This document shows, piece by piece, positions 41,873 through 50,513 of a DNA stretch of 64,000 bases. Source of the stretch: Pseudolysinimonas sp051954455. GTDB taxonomy: Bacteria > Actinomycetota > Actinomycetes > Actinomycetales > Microbacteriaceae. Where the stretch lies: the NCBI RefSeq assembly GCF_051954455.1, contig NZ_JBQCHS010000012.1, forward strand, positions 1 to 64,000, in the 5' to 3' direction. Positions within the stretch are counted from its first letter, which is position 1, and each line of letters opens with the position of its first letter. The position numbers and the translations under genes were made by a program. Below the pieces are notes generated by a model that had not been told where the DNA came from, made no database searches, and saw only the letters and a program-made list of their open reading frames with translations.

Positions 41873-41972
41873 ATCGGACACGGCGTCCGATCGGAGCGGC
41901 CACGTAAGTTCGCTCCGCGAGCCCCGGCCGCTCCGTTTTGGCTAGATGACCGGAAGCCTGTCGCGCTTCCGG
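41873..41972 (+). ncRNA. Structured leader or small RNA upstream of phoH
   Basis: Three consecutive hairpins occur: ATCGGAC-acggc-GTCCGAT (41873-41891), GGAGCGGCC paired with GGCCGCTCC (41893-41934) followed by GTTTT, and CCGGAAGC paired with GCTTCCGG (41950-41972). The last overlaps the GGGG part of the ribosome site. The first two would form an RNA of about 65 bases ending at an intrinsic terminator. I do not recognise it as a known RNA family. The segment 41788-41985 has no protein gene. Confidence 0.5.
41893..41939 (+). terminator. Intrinsic terminator inside the phoH leader
   Basis: This is a 9-base GC stem (41893-41901 with 41926-41934) followed by GTTTT at 41935-41939. It is the only T-tailed plus-strand terminator I noticed, and it sits 46 bases before the phoH start, so it is either the end of a small RNA or an attenuator. 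Confidence 0.65.
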
Positions 41973-41985
41973 GGATGGAGTGGGA

Positions 41986-43347
41986 GTGCCCGCGCTCGAC
42001 AAGCCCTCGCCCGAATCCACCCAGGCCCGCCCCGCGCGGACCCCGCAACGGACGGGGGAGCGCACCTACGTGCTCGACACCTCCGTGCTCCTGAGCGACC
42101 CGAGCGCGATGTTCCGGTTCGCGGAGCACTCGGTGGTCCTGCCCGTCGTCGTGGTCACCGAGCTGGAGGGCAAGCGGCACGATCCGGAGATCGGGTACTT
42201 CGCGCGGCAGGCGCTCCGCAAGCTCGACGACCTCCGTGTCGAGCACGAGCGCCTCGACTTCCCGATCGCGATCGGCGACGACGGCGGCACCCTGCGGGTC
42301 GAGCTGAACCACACGAACATGTCGGTGCTGCCGTCGGGGCTGCAGCTGGGCGACAACGACTCGCGCATCCTCGCCGTCGCGATGAATCTCGCGAGCGAGG
42401 GGCTCGACGTCGTGGTGGTCTCGAAGGACCTGCCGTTGCGCGTCAAGGCCGCCTCGATCGGTCTCGCCGCCGAGGAGTACCTCGCGGAGCTCGCCGTCGA
42501 CTCCGGCTGGACCGGCACCGCCGAGCTCACTCTCTCAAGCGAACAGATGGCCGAGCTCTACGACAACGAGACGATCTCGACCCGCGCGGTGGCCGACCTG
42601 CCGGTCAACACGAATCTGGTCATCCACTCGGACCGCGGCTCGGCCCTCGGCCGGGTCGCCGACCGGGGGATGCTCAAGGTCGTCCGCGGCGACCGCGACG
42701 TCTTCGGCCTCCACGGTCGCAGCGCGGAGCAGCGGCTCGCGATCGACATGCTCCTCGATCCCGAGATCGGCATCGTCTCGCTGGGCGGCCGCGCCGGCAC
42801 CGGCAAGAGCGCCCTCGCGCTCTGCGCGGGGCTCGAGGCGGTGCTCGAGAAGCAGCAGCACCGCAAGATCATGGTGTTCCGCCCGCTGTACGCCGTCGGC
42901 GGCCAGGAGCTCGGCTACCTGCCGGGCGACAAGGACGAGAAGATGAATCCCTGGGGCCAGGCGGTCTTCGACACGCTCGGCGCCCTGGTCTCGGAGAACG
43001 TCCTCGAGGAGGTCGTCGAGCGCGGCATCCTCGAGGTGCTGCCGCTCACGCACATCCGCGGCCGCTCGCTGCACGACGCGTTCGTGATCGTCGACGAGGC
43101 GCAGTCGCTCGAGCGCAACGTGCTTCTGACCGTGCTCTCGCGCATCGGCCAGAACTCCCGCGTCGTGCTCACCCACGACGTCGCGCAGCGCGACAACCTG
43201 CGGGTCGGGCGGCACGACGGCGTCGCGAGCGTCATCGAGACGCTCAAGGGCAACGCGCTCTTCGGGCACATCACGCTGACCCGCTCGGAGCGCTCCGCCA
43301 TCGCGGCGCTCGTCACCGAGCTGCTGGAGTCCAATGAGCTGAGCTGA
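41986..43347 (+). CDS. PhoH family protein with PIN domain (PhoH2 type)
   Basis: A 453-residue fusion of an N-terminal PIN ribonuclease domain (YVLDTSVLLSDPSAMFRF, about residues 28-160, with acidic residues in TELEGKRHD and LGDNDSRILAVA) and a C-terminal PhoH ATPase. The ATPase has Walker A GGRAGTGKSALAL and Walker B DAFVIVDEAQSL. PhoH2 proteins of mycobacteria are RNA helicase/RNases. I use GTG 41986, with GGAG at 41977-41980. GTG 41980 is in frame and possible. The structured leader suggests regulation before translation. Confidence 0.9.
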   Translation: MPALDKPSPESTQARPARTPQRTGERTYVLDTSVLLSDPSAMFRFAEHSVVLPVVVVTELEGKRHDPEIGYFARQALRKLDDLRVEHERLDFPIAIGDDGGTLRVELNHTNMSVLPSGLQLGDNDSRILAVAMNLASEGLDVVVVSKDLPLRVKAASIGLAAEEYLAELAVDSGWTGTAELTLSSEQMAELYDNETISTRAVADLPVNTNLVIHSDRGSALGRVADRGMLKVVRGDRDVFGLHGRSAEQRLAIDMLLDPEIGIVSLGGRAGTGKSALALCAGLEAVLEKQQHRKIMVFRPLYAVGGQELGYLPGDKDEKMNPWGQAVFDTLGALVSENVLEEVVERGILEVLPLTHIRGRSLHDAFVIVDEAQSLERNVLLTVLSRIGQNSRVVLTHDVAQRDNLRVGRHDGVASVIETLKGNALFGHITLTRSERSAIAALVTELLESNELS

Positions 43348-43397
43348 ACCGGCTCCCGGCTGTGGGGACGGCGGGCACCCAGGCCCGTCGTCCCCGC

Positions 43398-43403
43398 TAC
43401 TTT
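43398..43403 (+). promoter_or_regulatory. Leaderless promoter -10 box (TACTTT)
   Basis: TACTTT ends 6 bases before the GTG at 43410, which favours that start over GTG 43362. Confidence 0.5.
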
Positions 43404-43409
43404 CCCCTC

Positions 43410-43964
43410 GTGGGACGGATCGCGTGGCAGCTGCCGCTCGCGATCGCGCTCGCGGCCCTCGGGGTCGTCGCGATCGGGCCCACCGCAGCCGCGATCCCGG
43501 CGCTGTACCTGGCGGCCGTCACCCCGGAGCTCGCGGTCGTCGATCTTCGCGAGCACCGGCTGCCCGATCGGATGACGCTGCCGGGCGTCGTCGTCGGCGT
43601 CGTCGCCGCCGCGCTGCACGCCGTCGTCACGCGCACCGTCCCGTGGACGCCGCTCCTCGCCGCCGCCGCGCTGGCCTCGCTGTTCTTCGTGCTCGCCCTC
43701 GCCGGCGGGATGGGGCTCGGCGACGTCAAGCTCGTCGCGGTGATCGGGCTCGCCTCTCCGACGCTCGCGATCGCGATCGTCGCGCCGTTCGCGGCGTTCG
43801 TCCTCGGGGGCGTGGTCAGCACCGTCGTGCTGGCGCGGCGGGGGCGCGGATCACGGATCCCGTTCGGGCCGTTCCTGCTCGCCGGCTACGTCGCCGCGCT
43901 CGTTCTCGTGGTCGCGGTTCAGCCGAACGCGGCCGCGGCGGGCATGGCGGCCTGGATGGGGTAG
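43410..43964 (+). CDS. A24-family prepilin peptidase-like membrane protein
   Basis: A 184-residue integral membrane aspartyl protease-like protein with about six segments. The two active-site aspartates lie in AVVDLREHRLPDRMTLPG and GGMGLGDVKLVAVIGL, the latter being the GxGDxK motif of the family. It lacks the N-terminal methylase part of full TadV/PilD enzymes. No pilin genes are in the window. Its last 46 bases overlap the 3' end of the convergent DUF4232 gene (43919-43964). Confidence 0.85.
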   Translation: MGRIAWQLPLAIALAALGVVAIGPTAAAIPALYLAAVTPELAVVDLREHRLPDRMTLPGVVVGVVAAALHAVVTRTVPWTPLLAAAALASLFFVLALAGGMGLGDVKLVAVIGLASPTLAIAIVAPFAAFVLGGVVSTVVLARRGRGSRIPFGPFLLAGYVAALVLVVAVQPNAAAAGMAAWMG

Positions 43965-44521
43965 GCCGTCCAGCCGAAGCCCGCGATCGGCGTGCAGGGG
44001 TGCAGCAGCGTGACGTCGATCGAGACCGTCGAGGGAGAACCGGGCGGTGTCACGAGAAGGGTGGTGTGACGGGAGTCGCTGCAGTGCCCCGCGATCCCGC
44101 CGTCGGTCGTCGTCGCGAGGGCCACGGGTGCGTAGGCGCTCGCGCCGGGCGGGACCACCACGGGCCCGGCAGGGAGACCGGCGGCCGTGCCGGCCGGGAC
44201 GCCCTCCTGACCCCGGGGGCCGCCGGTGAGCGCGACCGTCGGCGCGCCGTCGAGTACGCACGTGCCCGGGCTGGTGTTGGTCAGCTGGACGACCAGGTGG
44301 CCGAGCGGTCCGCTGTCGAGCTCCTGCCGGACGCCGGTCCACGTGCAGGAGGCGGGGGCGAGCGTCGGGGTGGGGCTCGCAGTCGGGCTTCGGGCGGCGG
44401 TCGACGCCGCGGTCACCGGAGCGCCGGAGCACGCGCTGAGCGCGAGCGCCAGCGCGAGAACGGCGGGCGCGGCGACCAGGGCCGCCCGCACCGCCACCGC
44501 GCCCCGCGCCCGTCGAGCCAT
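43919..44521 (-). CDS. DUF4232 lipoprotein
   Basis: A 200-residue exported lipoprotein. VRAALVAAPAVLALALALSAC is the signal, with lipobox LSAC, followed by a Ser/Thr/Pro-rich linker. The DUF4232 domain has CTWTGVRQELDSGPLGHLVV, LTNTSPGTCVLDGAPTVAL and a C-terminal Cys in TLLHPCTPIAG. The function is unknown; members are common surface proteins of actinobacteria. It is the last gene of the xseA-to-DUF4232 operon, 8 bases after fumC. Confidence 0.85.
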   Translation of the reverse strand: MARRARGAVAVRAALVAAPAVLALALALSACSGAPVTAASTAARSPTASPTPTLAPASCTWTGVRQELDSGPLGHLVVQLTNTSPGTCVLDGAPTVALTGGPRGQEGVPAGTAAGLPAGPVVVPPGASAYAPVALATTTDGGIAGHCSDSRHTTLLVTPPGSPSTVSIDVTLLHPCTPIAGFGWTAYPIQAAMPAAAAFG

Positions 44522-44529
44522 CGGCCGGA

Positions 44530-45945
44530 TCAGCCCGGGTGGGTCATCGACAGGACGTCGAGCGCCGCGTCGAGCTGCTCGGCGGTGAGCTCGCCGCGCT
44601 CGACGAACCCGAGGTCGATGGTCGACTCCCGCACCGTGATGCCCTTGGCGACCGCGTTCTTGGCGATCTTCGCCGCGTTCTCGTAGCCGATGAGCTTGTT
44701 CAGCGGCGTGACGATCGAGGGCGACGACTCGGCGAGCGCCCGCGCCCGCTCCACGTTCGCCTGCAGCCCGTCCACCGTCTTGTCGGCGAGGAGCCGGGTC
44801 GCGTTGCTGAGCAGACGGATCGACTCGAGCAGCGCCGTCCCCATGACCGGGATCGCCACGTTGAGCTCGAAGGAGCCGCTCGCGCCCGCCCAGGCGATCG
44901 TCGCGTCGTTGCCCATCACCCGCGTCGCGACCATGATCGTCGCCTCGGGGATGACGGGGTTGACCTTGCCCGGCATGATCGACGAGCCCGGCTGCAGATC
45001 GGGGATGTGGATCTCGGCGAGGCCGGTGTTCGGCCCGGACCCCATCCAGCGGATGTCGTTGCAGATCTTGATGAGCGACACCGCGAGCACCCGCAGGGCG
45101 CCCGACGCCTCGACGAGTCCGTCGCGCGCGCCCTGGGCCTCGAAGTGGTCGCGGGCCTCCGTGATCGGCAGGCCGGTCGACTCCGCGAGGATCGCGATGA
45201 CGCGCTCGGAGAAGCCCTGCGGGGTGTTGATGCCGGTGCCGGTCGCGGTGCCGCCGAGCGGGACCTCCGCGACGCGCGGGAGCGCCGCCTCGATCCGCTC
45301 GATCGCGAGCCGGATCTGCCGGGCGTAGCCGCCGAACTCCTGCCCGAGGGTGACGGGCGTCGCGTCCATGAGGTGGGTGCGGCCCGACTTGACGACCCCC
45401 GCCCACTCGGCGGCCTTCGCCTCGAGCGACGAGGCGAGATGGTCGAGCGCCGGCACGAGATCCTGGGTGAGCGCCCCGGTCACCGCGACGTGCACGGAGG
45501 TGGGGAACACATCGTTCGACGACTGCGACATGTTCACGTGGTCGTTCGGGTGGACGTTCGAGCCGAGCGAGCGCGTCGCGAGCGTCGCGAGCACCTCGTT
45601 CATGTTCATGTTGGAGCTCGTGCCCGAGCCGGTCTGGAACGTGTCGATCGGGAAGTCGCCGTGGTGGGCGCCGCCGATGACCTCGTCCGCGGCCGCGACG
45701 ATCGCGTCGGCGATCTTCGGCGCGAGGATCCCGATCTCCTTGTTGGTCAGGGCCGCCGCGCGCTTGATGCGGGCGAGCGCCACGATCTGGCCGGGCTCGA
45801 GCCCGACGCCCGAGATCGGGAAGTTCTCGACCGCGCGCTGGGTCTGGGCGCCGTAGAGCGCGTCCTTCGGGACGCGGACCTCGCCCATGGTGTCGTGCTC
45901 GATGCGGAACTCGCCGCTGGTGCCGGACGGATCGGTCGGGGACAC
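44530..45945 (-). CDS. fumC: Class II fumarate hydratase
   Basis: A 471-residue iron-independent fumarase that interconverts fumarate and malate in the TCA cycle. The superfamily signature GSSIMPGKVNP (around residue 318, flexible-loop catalytic Ser) is intact. TGSGTSSNMNMNEV and QSSNDVFPTSVHVA (substrate site) and SGRTHLMDATPVTLGQE (catalytic His region) are also present. It lies 26 bases after the carbonic anhydrase gene in the same minus-strand operon. Confidence 0.96.
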   Translation of the reverse strand: MSPTDPSGTSGEFRIEHDTMGEVRVPKDALYGAQTQRAVENFPISGVGLEPGQIVALARIKRAAALTNKEIGILAPKIADAIVAAADEVIGGAHHGDFPIDTFQTGSGTSSNMNMNEVLATLATRSLGSNVHPNDHVNMSQSSNDVFPTSVHVAVTGALTQDLVPALDHLASSLEAKAAEWAGVVKSGRTHLMDATPVTLGQEFGGYARQIRLAIERIEAALPRVAEVPLGGTATGTGINTPQGFSERVIAILAESTGLPITEARDHFEAQGARDGLVEASGALRVLAVSLIKICNDIRWMGSGPNTGLAEIHIPDLQPGSSIMPGKVNPVIPEATIMVATRVMGNDATIAWAGASGSFELNVAIPVMGTALLESIRLLSNATRLLADKTVDGLQANVERARALAESSPSIVTPLNKLIGYENAAKIAKNAVAKGITVRESTIDLGFVERGELTAEQLDAALDVLSMTHPG

Positions 45946-45971
45946 GGATCGCCTTTCGGATCGGAGGAGGG

Positions 45972-46601
45972 TCAGGCGGGGAGGCCGAGGACGACGTCGG
46001 GGACCACGCGCCCCTCGAGGAGCCGGTAGTTCGCGCCGACGATGCCCAACCTACCCGCGGCCACGGCCTCGGACAGGAGCTCGGACTCGTCCAGCAGCTC
46101 GGCCACGGTGTCGCGCAGATGCGCGCGCCCGACGGCGGACGGGTCCCGGTGCCCGTCGACGACGGGCACCGCCTCGACGGCGGGCGCGATCGGTGCGATG
46201 AGGTCGCGGATGTGCGGCGGCAGCGGCGCGGCGTCGGGCTCGGACTGCGCGATCGCGGCGGCGACGGCCCCGCACGAGTCGTGCCCGAGCACGACCAGCA
46301 GCGGGGCCTTCAGCACCTCGACGCCGTACTCGATCGAGCCGACGACCGAGCTCGAGACGACCTGACCGGCGTTGCGCACCACGAACAGGTCGCCGAGCCC
46401 CTTGTCGAAGATGATCTCGGCGGCCAGGCGGGAGTCGCTGCAGCCGAACAGGATCGCGTGCGGCTCCTGCCCCACGGCGAGCTCCTCGCGGCGCTCGACG
46501 TCCTGGCGGGGGTGCCGGGGCGTTCCCGAGACGAAGCGCTCGTTGCCGCGCTGCATCTCCTCCCAGGCCTCCGCGGGCGTCGGACGGACGTCGTCGGTCA
46601 C
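45972..46601 (-). CDS. Beta-class carbonic anhydrase
   Basis: A 209-residue zinc enzyme that interconverts CO2 and bicarbonate. The zinc ligands are in ILFGCSDSRLAAE (Cys, with the catalytic Asp-Arg dyad) and LVVLGHDSCGAVAAA (His and Cys). VVRNAGQVVSSSVVGSIEYG is typical of the Rv1284/Rv3588-type clade. GTG 46601 overlaps the DUF4245 stop by 4 bases. Placement between fumC and DUF4245 suggests constitutive expression with central metabolism. Confidence 0.93.
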   Translation of the reverse strand: MTDDVRPTPAEAWEEMQRGNERFVSGTPRHPRQDVERREELAVGQEPHAILFGCSDSRLAAEIIFDKGLGDLFVVRNAGQVVSSSVVGSIEYGVEVLKAPLLVVLGHDSCGAVAAAIAQSEPDAAPLPPHIRDLIAPIAPAVEAVPVVDGHRDPSAVGRAHLRDTVAELLDESELLSEAVAAGRLGIVGANYRLLEGRVVPDVVLGLPA

Positions 46602-47260
46602 TGCAGCTCCTTCCCGATGGCGGTGGCGACCGTCGCGAACTCGCCGTTCGTGGCGGTCGAGCCGGTCAGCACGATGGTGGAATCGCCGCTCGTCGCGACG
46701 AGGGCGTAGGCGACGTGCGCGTCGTCGCCGAGCGTGCGGTCGCGGTGGTCGTAGACCCGCCAGTCCAGACCGCCGTAGCTCCGCGTGCGGGTGGGCTGCA
46801 GCCGCTCGACCTGGTCGGCGACCCAGGTCGCGTCGGCCCGGAATCCCTGGGTCAGGCCGACGTATCGCGCGTCGGGGCTCAGCAGGCCGATCTCCCACGT
46901 GGAGACCTGGCCGTCGCCGGGCTGCGAGAGCTCGGCCCGGTTCGCGTACCAGCCGGAGGGGAGCCGGGGGGCGGCCAGCCGGCTGTCCACCGAGGCCTGC
47001 GCCTGCTGGGCGGTCTGCAGGTAGTCGACCTGCTGTCGGGAGTTCTCGGGGGCCGGCCGCACGACGACGAGGACCAGCACGACCACGACGACGAGCGAGG
47101 CGCCGATGGCCAGCAGGAGGTTGATGAGCGTCTGATTGGCGCGGTGGGCGCGGCTGGAGGCGGCGCGACGATCCGCGATCTCGTCCGCGGTCTCCGGGCG
47201 TCCGAGCTCCGCGACGATCGGCCGGCCCTGCTCGTCGCTGCCGGCGTACTTCGGGCTCAC
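46598..47260 (-). CDS. DUF4245 membrane protein
   Basis: A 220-residue protein with a cytoplasmic start of about 45 residues, one membrane segment (LINLLLAIGASLVVVVVLVL, about 47-66) and an extracytoplasmic DUF4245 domain. The domain contains LPSGWYANRAEL, STWEIGLLSPDARYVGLTQG and a C-terminal TGSTATNGEFATVA. The function is unknown, but the gene is commonly found with xseA, xseB, glpX and fumC in actinobacteria. GTG 47260 overlaps the xseB stop. Confidence 0.85.
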   Translation of the reverse strand: MSPKYAGSDEQGRPIVAELGRPETADEIADRRAASSRAHRANQTLINLLLAIGASLVVVVVLVLVVVRPAPENSRQQVDYLQTAQQAQASVDSRLAAPRLPSGWYANRAELSQPGDGQVSTWEIGLLSPDARYVGLTQGFRADATWVADQVERLQPTRTRSYGGLDWRVYDHRDRTLGDDAHVAYALVATSGDSTIVLTGSTATNGEFATVATAIGKELQ

Positions 47261-47481
47261 GACTCGGCGGCCGCGGCGGCGCTGCGGGCCGCGTCGAGCC
47301 GCTGCTTCGCGCCCACGAGCCACTCCTCGCAGCGTCGCGCGTGGGCCTCCCCGCGCTCCCACAGCGCGAGCGACTGCTCGAGGGTGGCGGACCCCTGCTC
47401 CAGCTCCGTCACGACCCGCACCAGCTCGTCGCGCGCCTGCTCGTAGCTCAGCTCGGCGACGTCGGGAGGGGTGTCGGACAC
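47257..47481 (-). CDS. xseB: Exodeoxyribonuclease VII small subunit
   Basis: A 74-residue helical-hairpin protein with the family pattern LSYEQARDELVRVVTELEQG and LEQSLALWERGEAHARRCEEWL. It binds XseA and tunes its single-strand exonuclease activity. Start GTG 47481 lies 10 bases after xseA, and the TGA overlaps the DUF4245 start. Confidence 0.93.
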   Translation of the reverse strand: MSDTPPDVAELSYEQARDELVRVVTELEQGSATLEQSLALWERGEAHARRCEEWLVGAKQRLDAARSAAAAAES

Positions 47482-47491
47482 GGCCGTCAGT

Positions 47492-48748
47492 CTACCCGCG
47501 GCCTCCGGCGGGTCGGGCGGGTGCGTCGACCGTGGTGGAGACCTCGCCGTCCGCGAGGGTGAGGAGGAGCGGCTCGCCCGTCGTCGCCTCCGCGGCCGAC
47601 CGCAGGATGGCGCCGTCGCGCCGCTGCGCGATCGCGTAGCCGCGCTCCAGGGTCCGCTGCGGGGAGAGGGCGCGGAGCTGCCCGCGCAGCTCGTCGACCC
47701 GGCGCTCGTGACGCTCGACGGTGTGATCCATGAGCTCGGCGCCGCGCGCGACCCAGCGGGTCAGCTCCTCCGCCCGCGACTCGACGAGCCAGCCCGCGTC
47801 GGCGAGGGCCGGGCGGCTGCGAATGTGCGCGAGCCGGTCGATCTCGCCGGTCACGAGAGCGGTGACGCGGCCGGTCATCCGGGCGCGCGCCTGCTGCACG
47901 CGGGCGAGCTCCTCGGCGACGTCCGGGACGACGCGCTTCGCGGCGTCGGTCGGGGTCGAGGCCCGCAGGTCGGCCACCTCGTCCAGGAGGGGCCGGTCGG
48001 CTTCGTGGCCGATCGCGCTCACGAGCGGCGTGACGCAGGCGGCCGCGGTCCGCAGCAGGGCCTCGTCGCTGAACGGCAGCAGATTCTGGAAGTCGCCGCC
48101 GCCGCGCGCCAGGATGATCACGTCGACCTCGGGATCCGCATCGAGCTCGCGGATGCCGGCAGCCACGTCCGACGCGGCGCGGTCGCCCTGCACGGCCGCG
48201 TACCGCAGCCGGAAGCGCACCTCTGGCCAGCGCAGCTGCGCGTTGCGCACGACGTCCTTCTCGGCGTCCGAGTCGCGACCCGTCACGAGCCCGATGCACT
48301 GCGGGAGGAAGGGGAGGCGCACCTTGCGCTCGTCGGCGAAGAGCCCCTCCTCGGCGAGCTGTCGCCGCAGCCGCTCGAGCCGCTCGAGCATGTCGCCGAG
48401 ACCGACGTGGCGCAGGTTGTAGACCTGCATCGAGAGGGTGCCGCCCTTGAGCCAGTAGTCGGGCTTCACGAGCGCGATCACCCGGTCGCCCTGGCGGAAC
48501 TCCTCGCTGAACTTGGCGCGGGTCGACGACCAGATCCGGAGGTCGACGGTCACGTCCTGCTGGAGGTCGCGCAGCTTCGCGTACACGTTGCCGGCGCGCT
48601 CGCCCCACTGGGTCAGCTCGCCCTCGACCCACACCGTGCCCAGTCGGTCGATCCAGCCCTTGAGCTTGCCCGCGAGCACGGCGACCGGCCACGGCGCCTC
48701 CGGGGTCGCCGGGACGCTGCCGTCGGCGACCGCGACCGTCTCACTCAC
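47492..48748 (-). CDS. xseA: Exodeoxyribonuclease VII large subunit
   Basis: A 418-residue nuclease subunit. An N-terminal OB fold (about 20-115, VWVEGELTQWGERAGNVYAK) is followed by the catalytic domain, with IGLVTGRDSDAEKDVV, IILARGGGDFQNLLPFSDE and VSAIGHEADRPLLDEVADLRA (in parts). A coiled-coil C-terminus with ALSPQRTLERGYAI completes it. It degrades single-stranded DNA in repair. GTG 48748 has a leaderless -10. It is the first gene of a six-gene operon, divergent from ispH. Confidence 0.95.
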   Translation of the reverse strand: MSETVAVADGSVPATPEAPWPVAVLAGKLKGWIDRLGTVWVEGELTQWGERAGNVYAKLRDLQQDVTVDLRIWSSTRAKFSEEFRQGDRVIALVKPDYWLKGGTLSMQVYNLRHVGLGDMLERLERLRRQLAEEGLFADERKVRLPFLPQCIGLVTGRDSDAEKDVVRNAQLRWPEVRFRLRYAAVQGDRAASDVAAGIRELDADPEVDVIILARGGGDFQNLLPFSDEALLRTAAACVTPLVSAIGHEADRPLLDEVADLRASTPTDAAKRVVPDVAEELARVQQARARMTGRVTALVTGEIDRLAHIRSRPALADAGWLVESRAEELTRWVARGAELMDHTVERHERRVDELRGQLRALSPQRTLERGYAIAQRRDGAILRSAAEATTGEPLLLTLADGEVSTTVDAPARPAGGRG

Positions 48749-48754
48749 GCCCCG

Positions 48755-48840
48755 AGGCTAGCCGCCCCCGCCGACCGCCGGCTCCCGTCGTCCACCGCGG
48801 GCGCATCTCGCAGCGGCACCCAGGAGCGCCTCCGTAGAAT
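48755..48840. promoter_or_regulatory. Divergent leaderless promoters of xseA and ispH
   Basis: Minus strand TAGCCT (48760-48755) is 6 bases before the xseA GTG. Plus strand TAGAAT (48835-48840) is 6 bases before the ispH GTG at 48847. Confidence 0.65.
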
Positions 48841-48846
48841 CGGGGG

Positions 48847-49917
48847 GTGTCCGGCATCTCCAACGGGGTCCACCCCGTCGCCCCGCCGCGCCGCCGTCCC
48901 GCGCGCGGGCGGCTGCGCGACGAGCCCGTCGCAGGGGCGAAGCGCGTGCTGCTCGCGGCGCCGCGCGGATACTGCGCCGGCGTCGACCGGGCCGTGGTCG
49001 CGGTCGAGAAGGCGCTCGAGCACTTCGGCGCGCCGGTCTACGTGCGCAAGCAGATCGTCCACAACGTCCACGTCGTGAGCGAGCTGGAGCAGCGCGGCGC
49101 GATCTTCGTCGACGACGTCGCGGAGGTGCCGGAGGGCTCGCACCTCGTGTTCTCGGCGCACGGGGTGAGCCCCGCGGTCGTGGCGGGCGCCGCGGCCCGC
49201 GGCCTCGAGACGATCGACGCGACCTGCCCGCTCGTGACCAAGGTGCACCGCGAGGCGACCCGCTTCGCCGGGCAGGGCCGCCAGATCCTGCTCATCGGCC
49301 ACGCCGGCCACGAGGAGGTCGAGGGCACGATGGGCCAGGCGCCCGAGCGCACGATCCTGGTGGGCTCGCCGGACGACGTCGACGCGATCGAGGTCGACGA
49401 CCCGGCGAACCTCGTCTGGATCTCGCAGACCACCCTGAGCGTCGACGAGACGATGGACACCGTGCGCCGGCTGCGCGAGCGCTTCCCGCTCCTGCAGGAC
49501 CCGCCCTCCGACGACATCTGCTACGCCACCCAGAACCGTCAGGTCGCCATCAAGAAGGTCGCGCCGGAGGCCGACCTCGTGATCGTGGTCGGCTCGGCCA
49601 ACAGCTCCAACAGCGTCCGCCTCGTCGAGGTCGCCCTCGAGCGCGGGGCGAGGGCGGCCTTCCGCGTCGACTACGCCGACGAGATCGAGCAGTCCTGGCT
49701 CGACGGCGTCGCGACCGTCGGCGTCACGAGCGGCGCGAGCGTGCCGGAGGTGCTCGTGCAGGAGGTGCTCGAGCAGCTCGCCGACGCCGGTTACCGCGAC
49801 GTCGAGGAGGTGCGCACCGCCGAGGAGGACCTCATGTTCTCGTTGCCGAAGGAGCTGCGCCGCGACGCCTCGGGCGCCGCCGACGATCGCGCCCTCGGCG
49901 GCCGGAGCCGGGCGTGA
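48847..49917 (+). CDS. ispH: 4-hydroxy-3-methylbut-2-enyl diphosphate reductase
   Basis: A 356-residue iron-sulfur enzyme that performs the last MEP-pathway step, making IPP and DMAPP. The three cluster cysteines are C43 (PRGYCAGVDRA), C127 (IDATCPLVTKVH) and C225 (DDICYATQNRQ). Other motifs are QIVHNVHVV, FSAHGVSP and GSANSSNSVRLVEVA. The N-terminal 30 residues are basic and family-variable. GTG 48847 is leaderless. The stop overlaps the DUF6264 start. Confidence 0.96.
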   Translation: MSGISNGVHPVAPPRRRPARGRLRDEPVAGAKRVLLAAPRGYCAGVDRAVVAVEKALEHFGAPVYVRKQIVHNVHVVSELEQRGAIFVDDVAEVPEGSHLVFSAHGVSPAVVAGAAARGLETIDATCPLVTKVHREATRFAGQGRQILLIGHAGHEEVEGTMGQAPERTILVGSPDDVDAIEVDDPANLVWISQTTLSVDETMDTVRRLRERFPLLQDPPSDDICYATQNRQVAIKKVAPEADLVIVVGSANSSNSVRLVEVALERGARAAFRVDYADEIEQSWLDGVATVGVTSGASVPEVLVQEVLEQLADAGYRDVEEVRTAEEDLMFSLPKELRRDASGAADDRALGGRSRA

Positions 49918-50492
49918 GCGAAGCGGAGGGCACCGGCACGAGCCGCCCCGCCGACGAGGAAGACCTCCGGCGGCGGCAGGCGCCGCTGTACGGCGAGTAC
50001 GCCACGCCGGAGGAGGTCGCCGCGATCCGCGGACCCGATGCGCCGCCGCTCGTGCCGCTCGAGCCGTCGCCCCCGCCGCCTCCCGCCGGCCGTCCCGTCC
50101 CGGGACCTCCGCCGCCCGGTCAGCGCCGCCCCGCGGGCTGGGACGGCATCGTCACCATCGGCCTGCTCGCCTTCGGCGCCTACAACGTGCTCTCGGGGGT
50201 CGTGAGCTTCCTCGACCTGCGGGGGTTCCTCGCACAGGCCGCGCAGCAGACGGGCATCACCGGGTTCCGGGCGCCGGCCGGGATCGAGGCCCTCGGCTAC
50301 GCGATCATCGTCGTCTGGGTCGTGCTCTACGTGCTCGCGATCGTGTGGGCGATGCGGCGTCTGCGCTCCGGTCGGGTCGCCTTCTGGGTGCCGCTCGTCG
50401 TCGGCACCACGGTCGTCGTCGGCACGGCGCTGGTGCTCGCGATCGTGTTCTACGCCTCCGGAGCGACGCCCGTCCTGCAGAATCAGGGCTGA
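49914..50492 (+). CDS. DUF6264 family membrane protein
   Basis: A 192-residue protein. About 75 residues of Pro-rich cytoplasmic tail contain a run of prolines near residue 52. Membrane segments follow: GIVTIGLLAFGAYNVLSGVV, LGYAIIVVWVVLYVLAIVWA and VPLVVGTTVVVGTALVLAIV. The family is largely confined to Microbacteriaceae and has no known function. GTG 49914 overlaps the ispH stop by 4 bases, so it is co-transcribed. Confidence 0.8.
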   Translation: MSEAEGTGTSRPADEEDLRRRQAPLYGEYATPEEVAAIRGPDAPPLVPLEPSPPPPPAGRPVPGPPPPGQRRPAGWDGIVTIGLLAFGAYNVLSGVVSFLDLRGFLAQAAQQTGITGFRAPAGIEALGYAIIVVWVVLYVLAIVWAMRRLRSGRVAFWVPLVVGTTVVVGTALVLAIVFYASGATPVLQNQG

Positions 50493-50513
50493 CACCGATG
50501 GAGCGGAGGCGGC

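Noticed and set aside
41873..41972. Assignment of the phoH leader to the actinobacterial 6C RNA
   Set aside because: The loops lack runs of six cytosines, so the match is not supported.
43362..43409. Longer start of the prepilin peptidase at GTG 43362
   Set aside because: The TACTTT box sits inside this stretch, 6 bases before GTG 43410, and the extra residues are not membrane-like.
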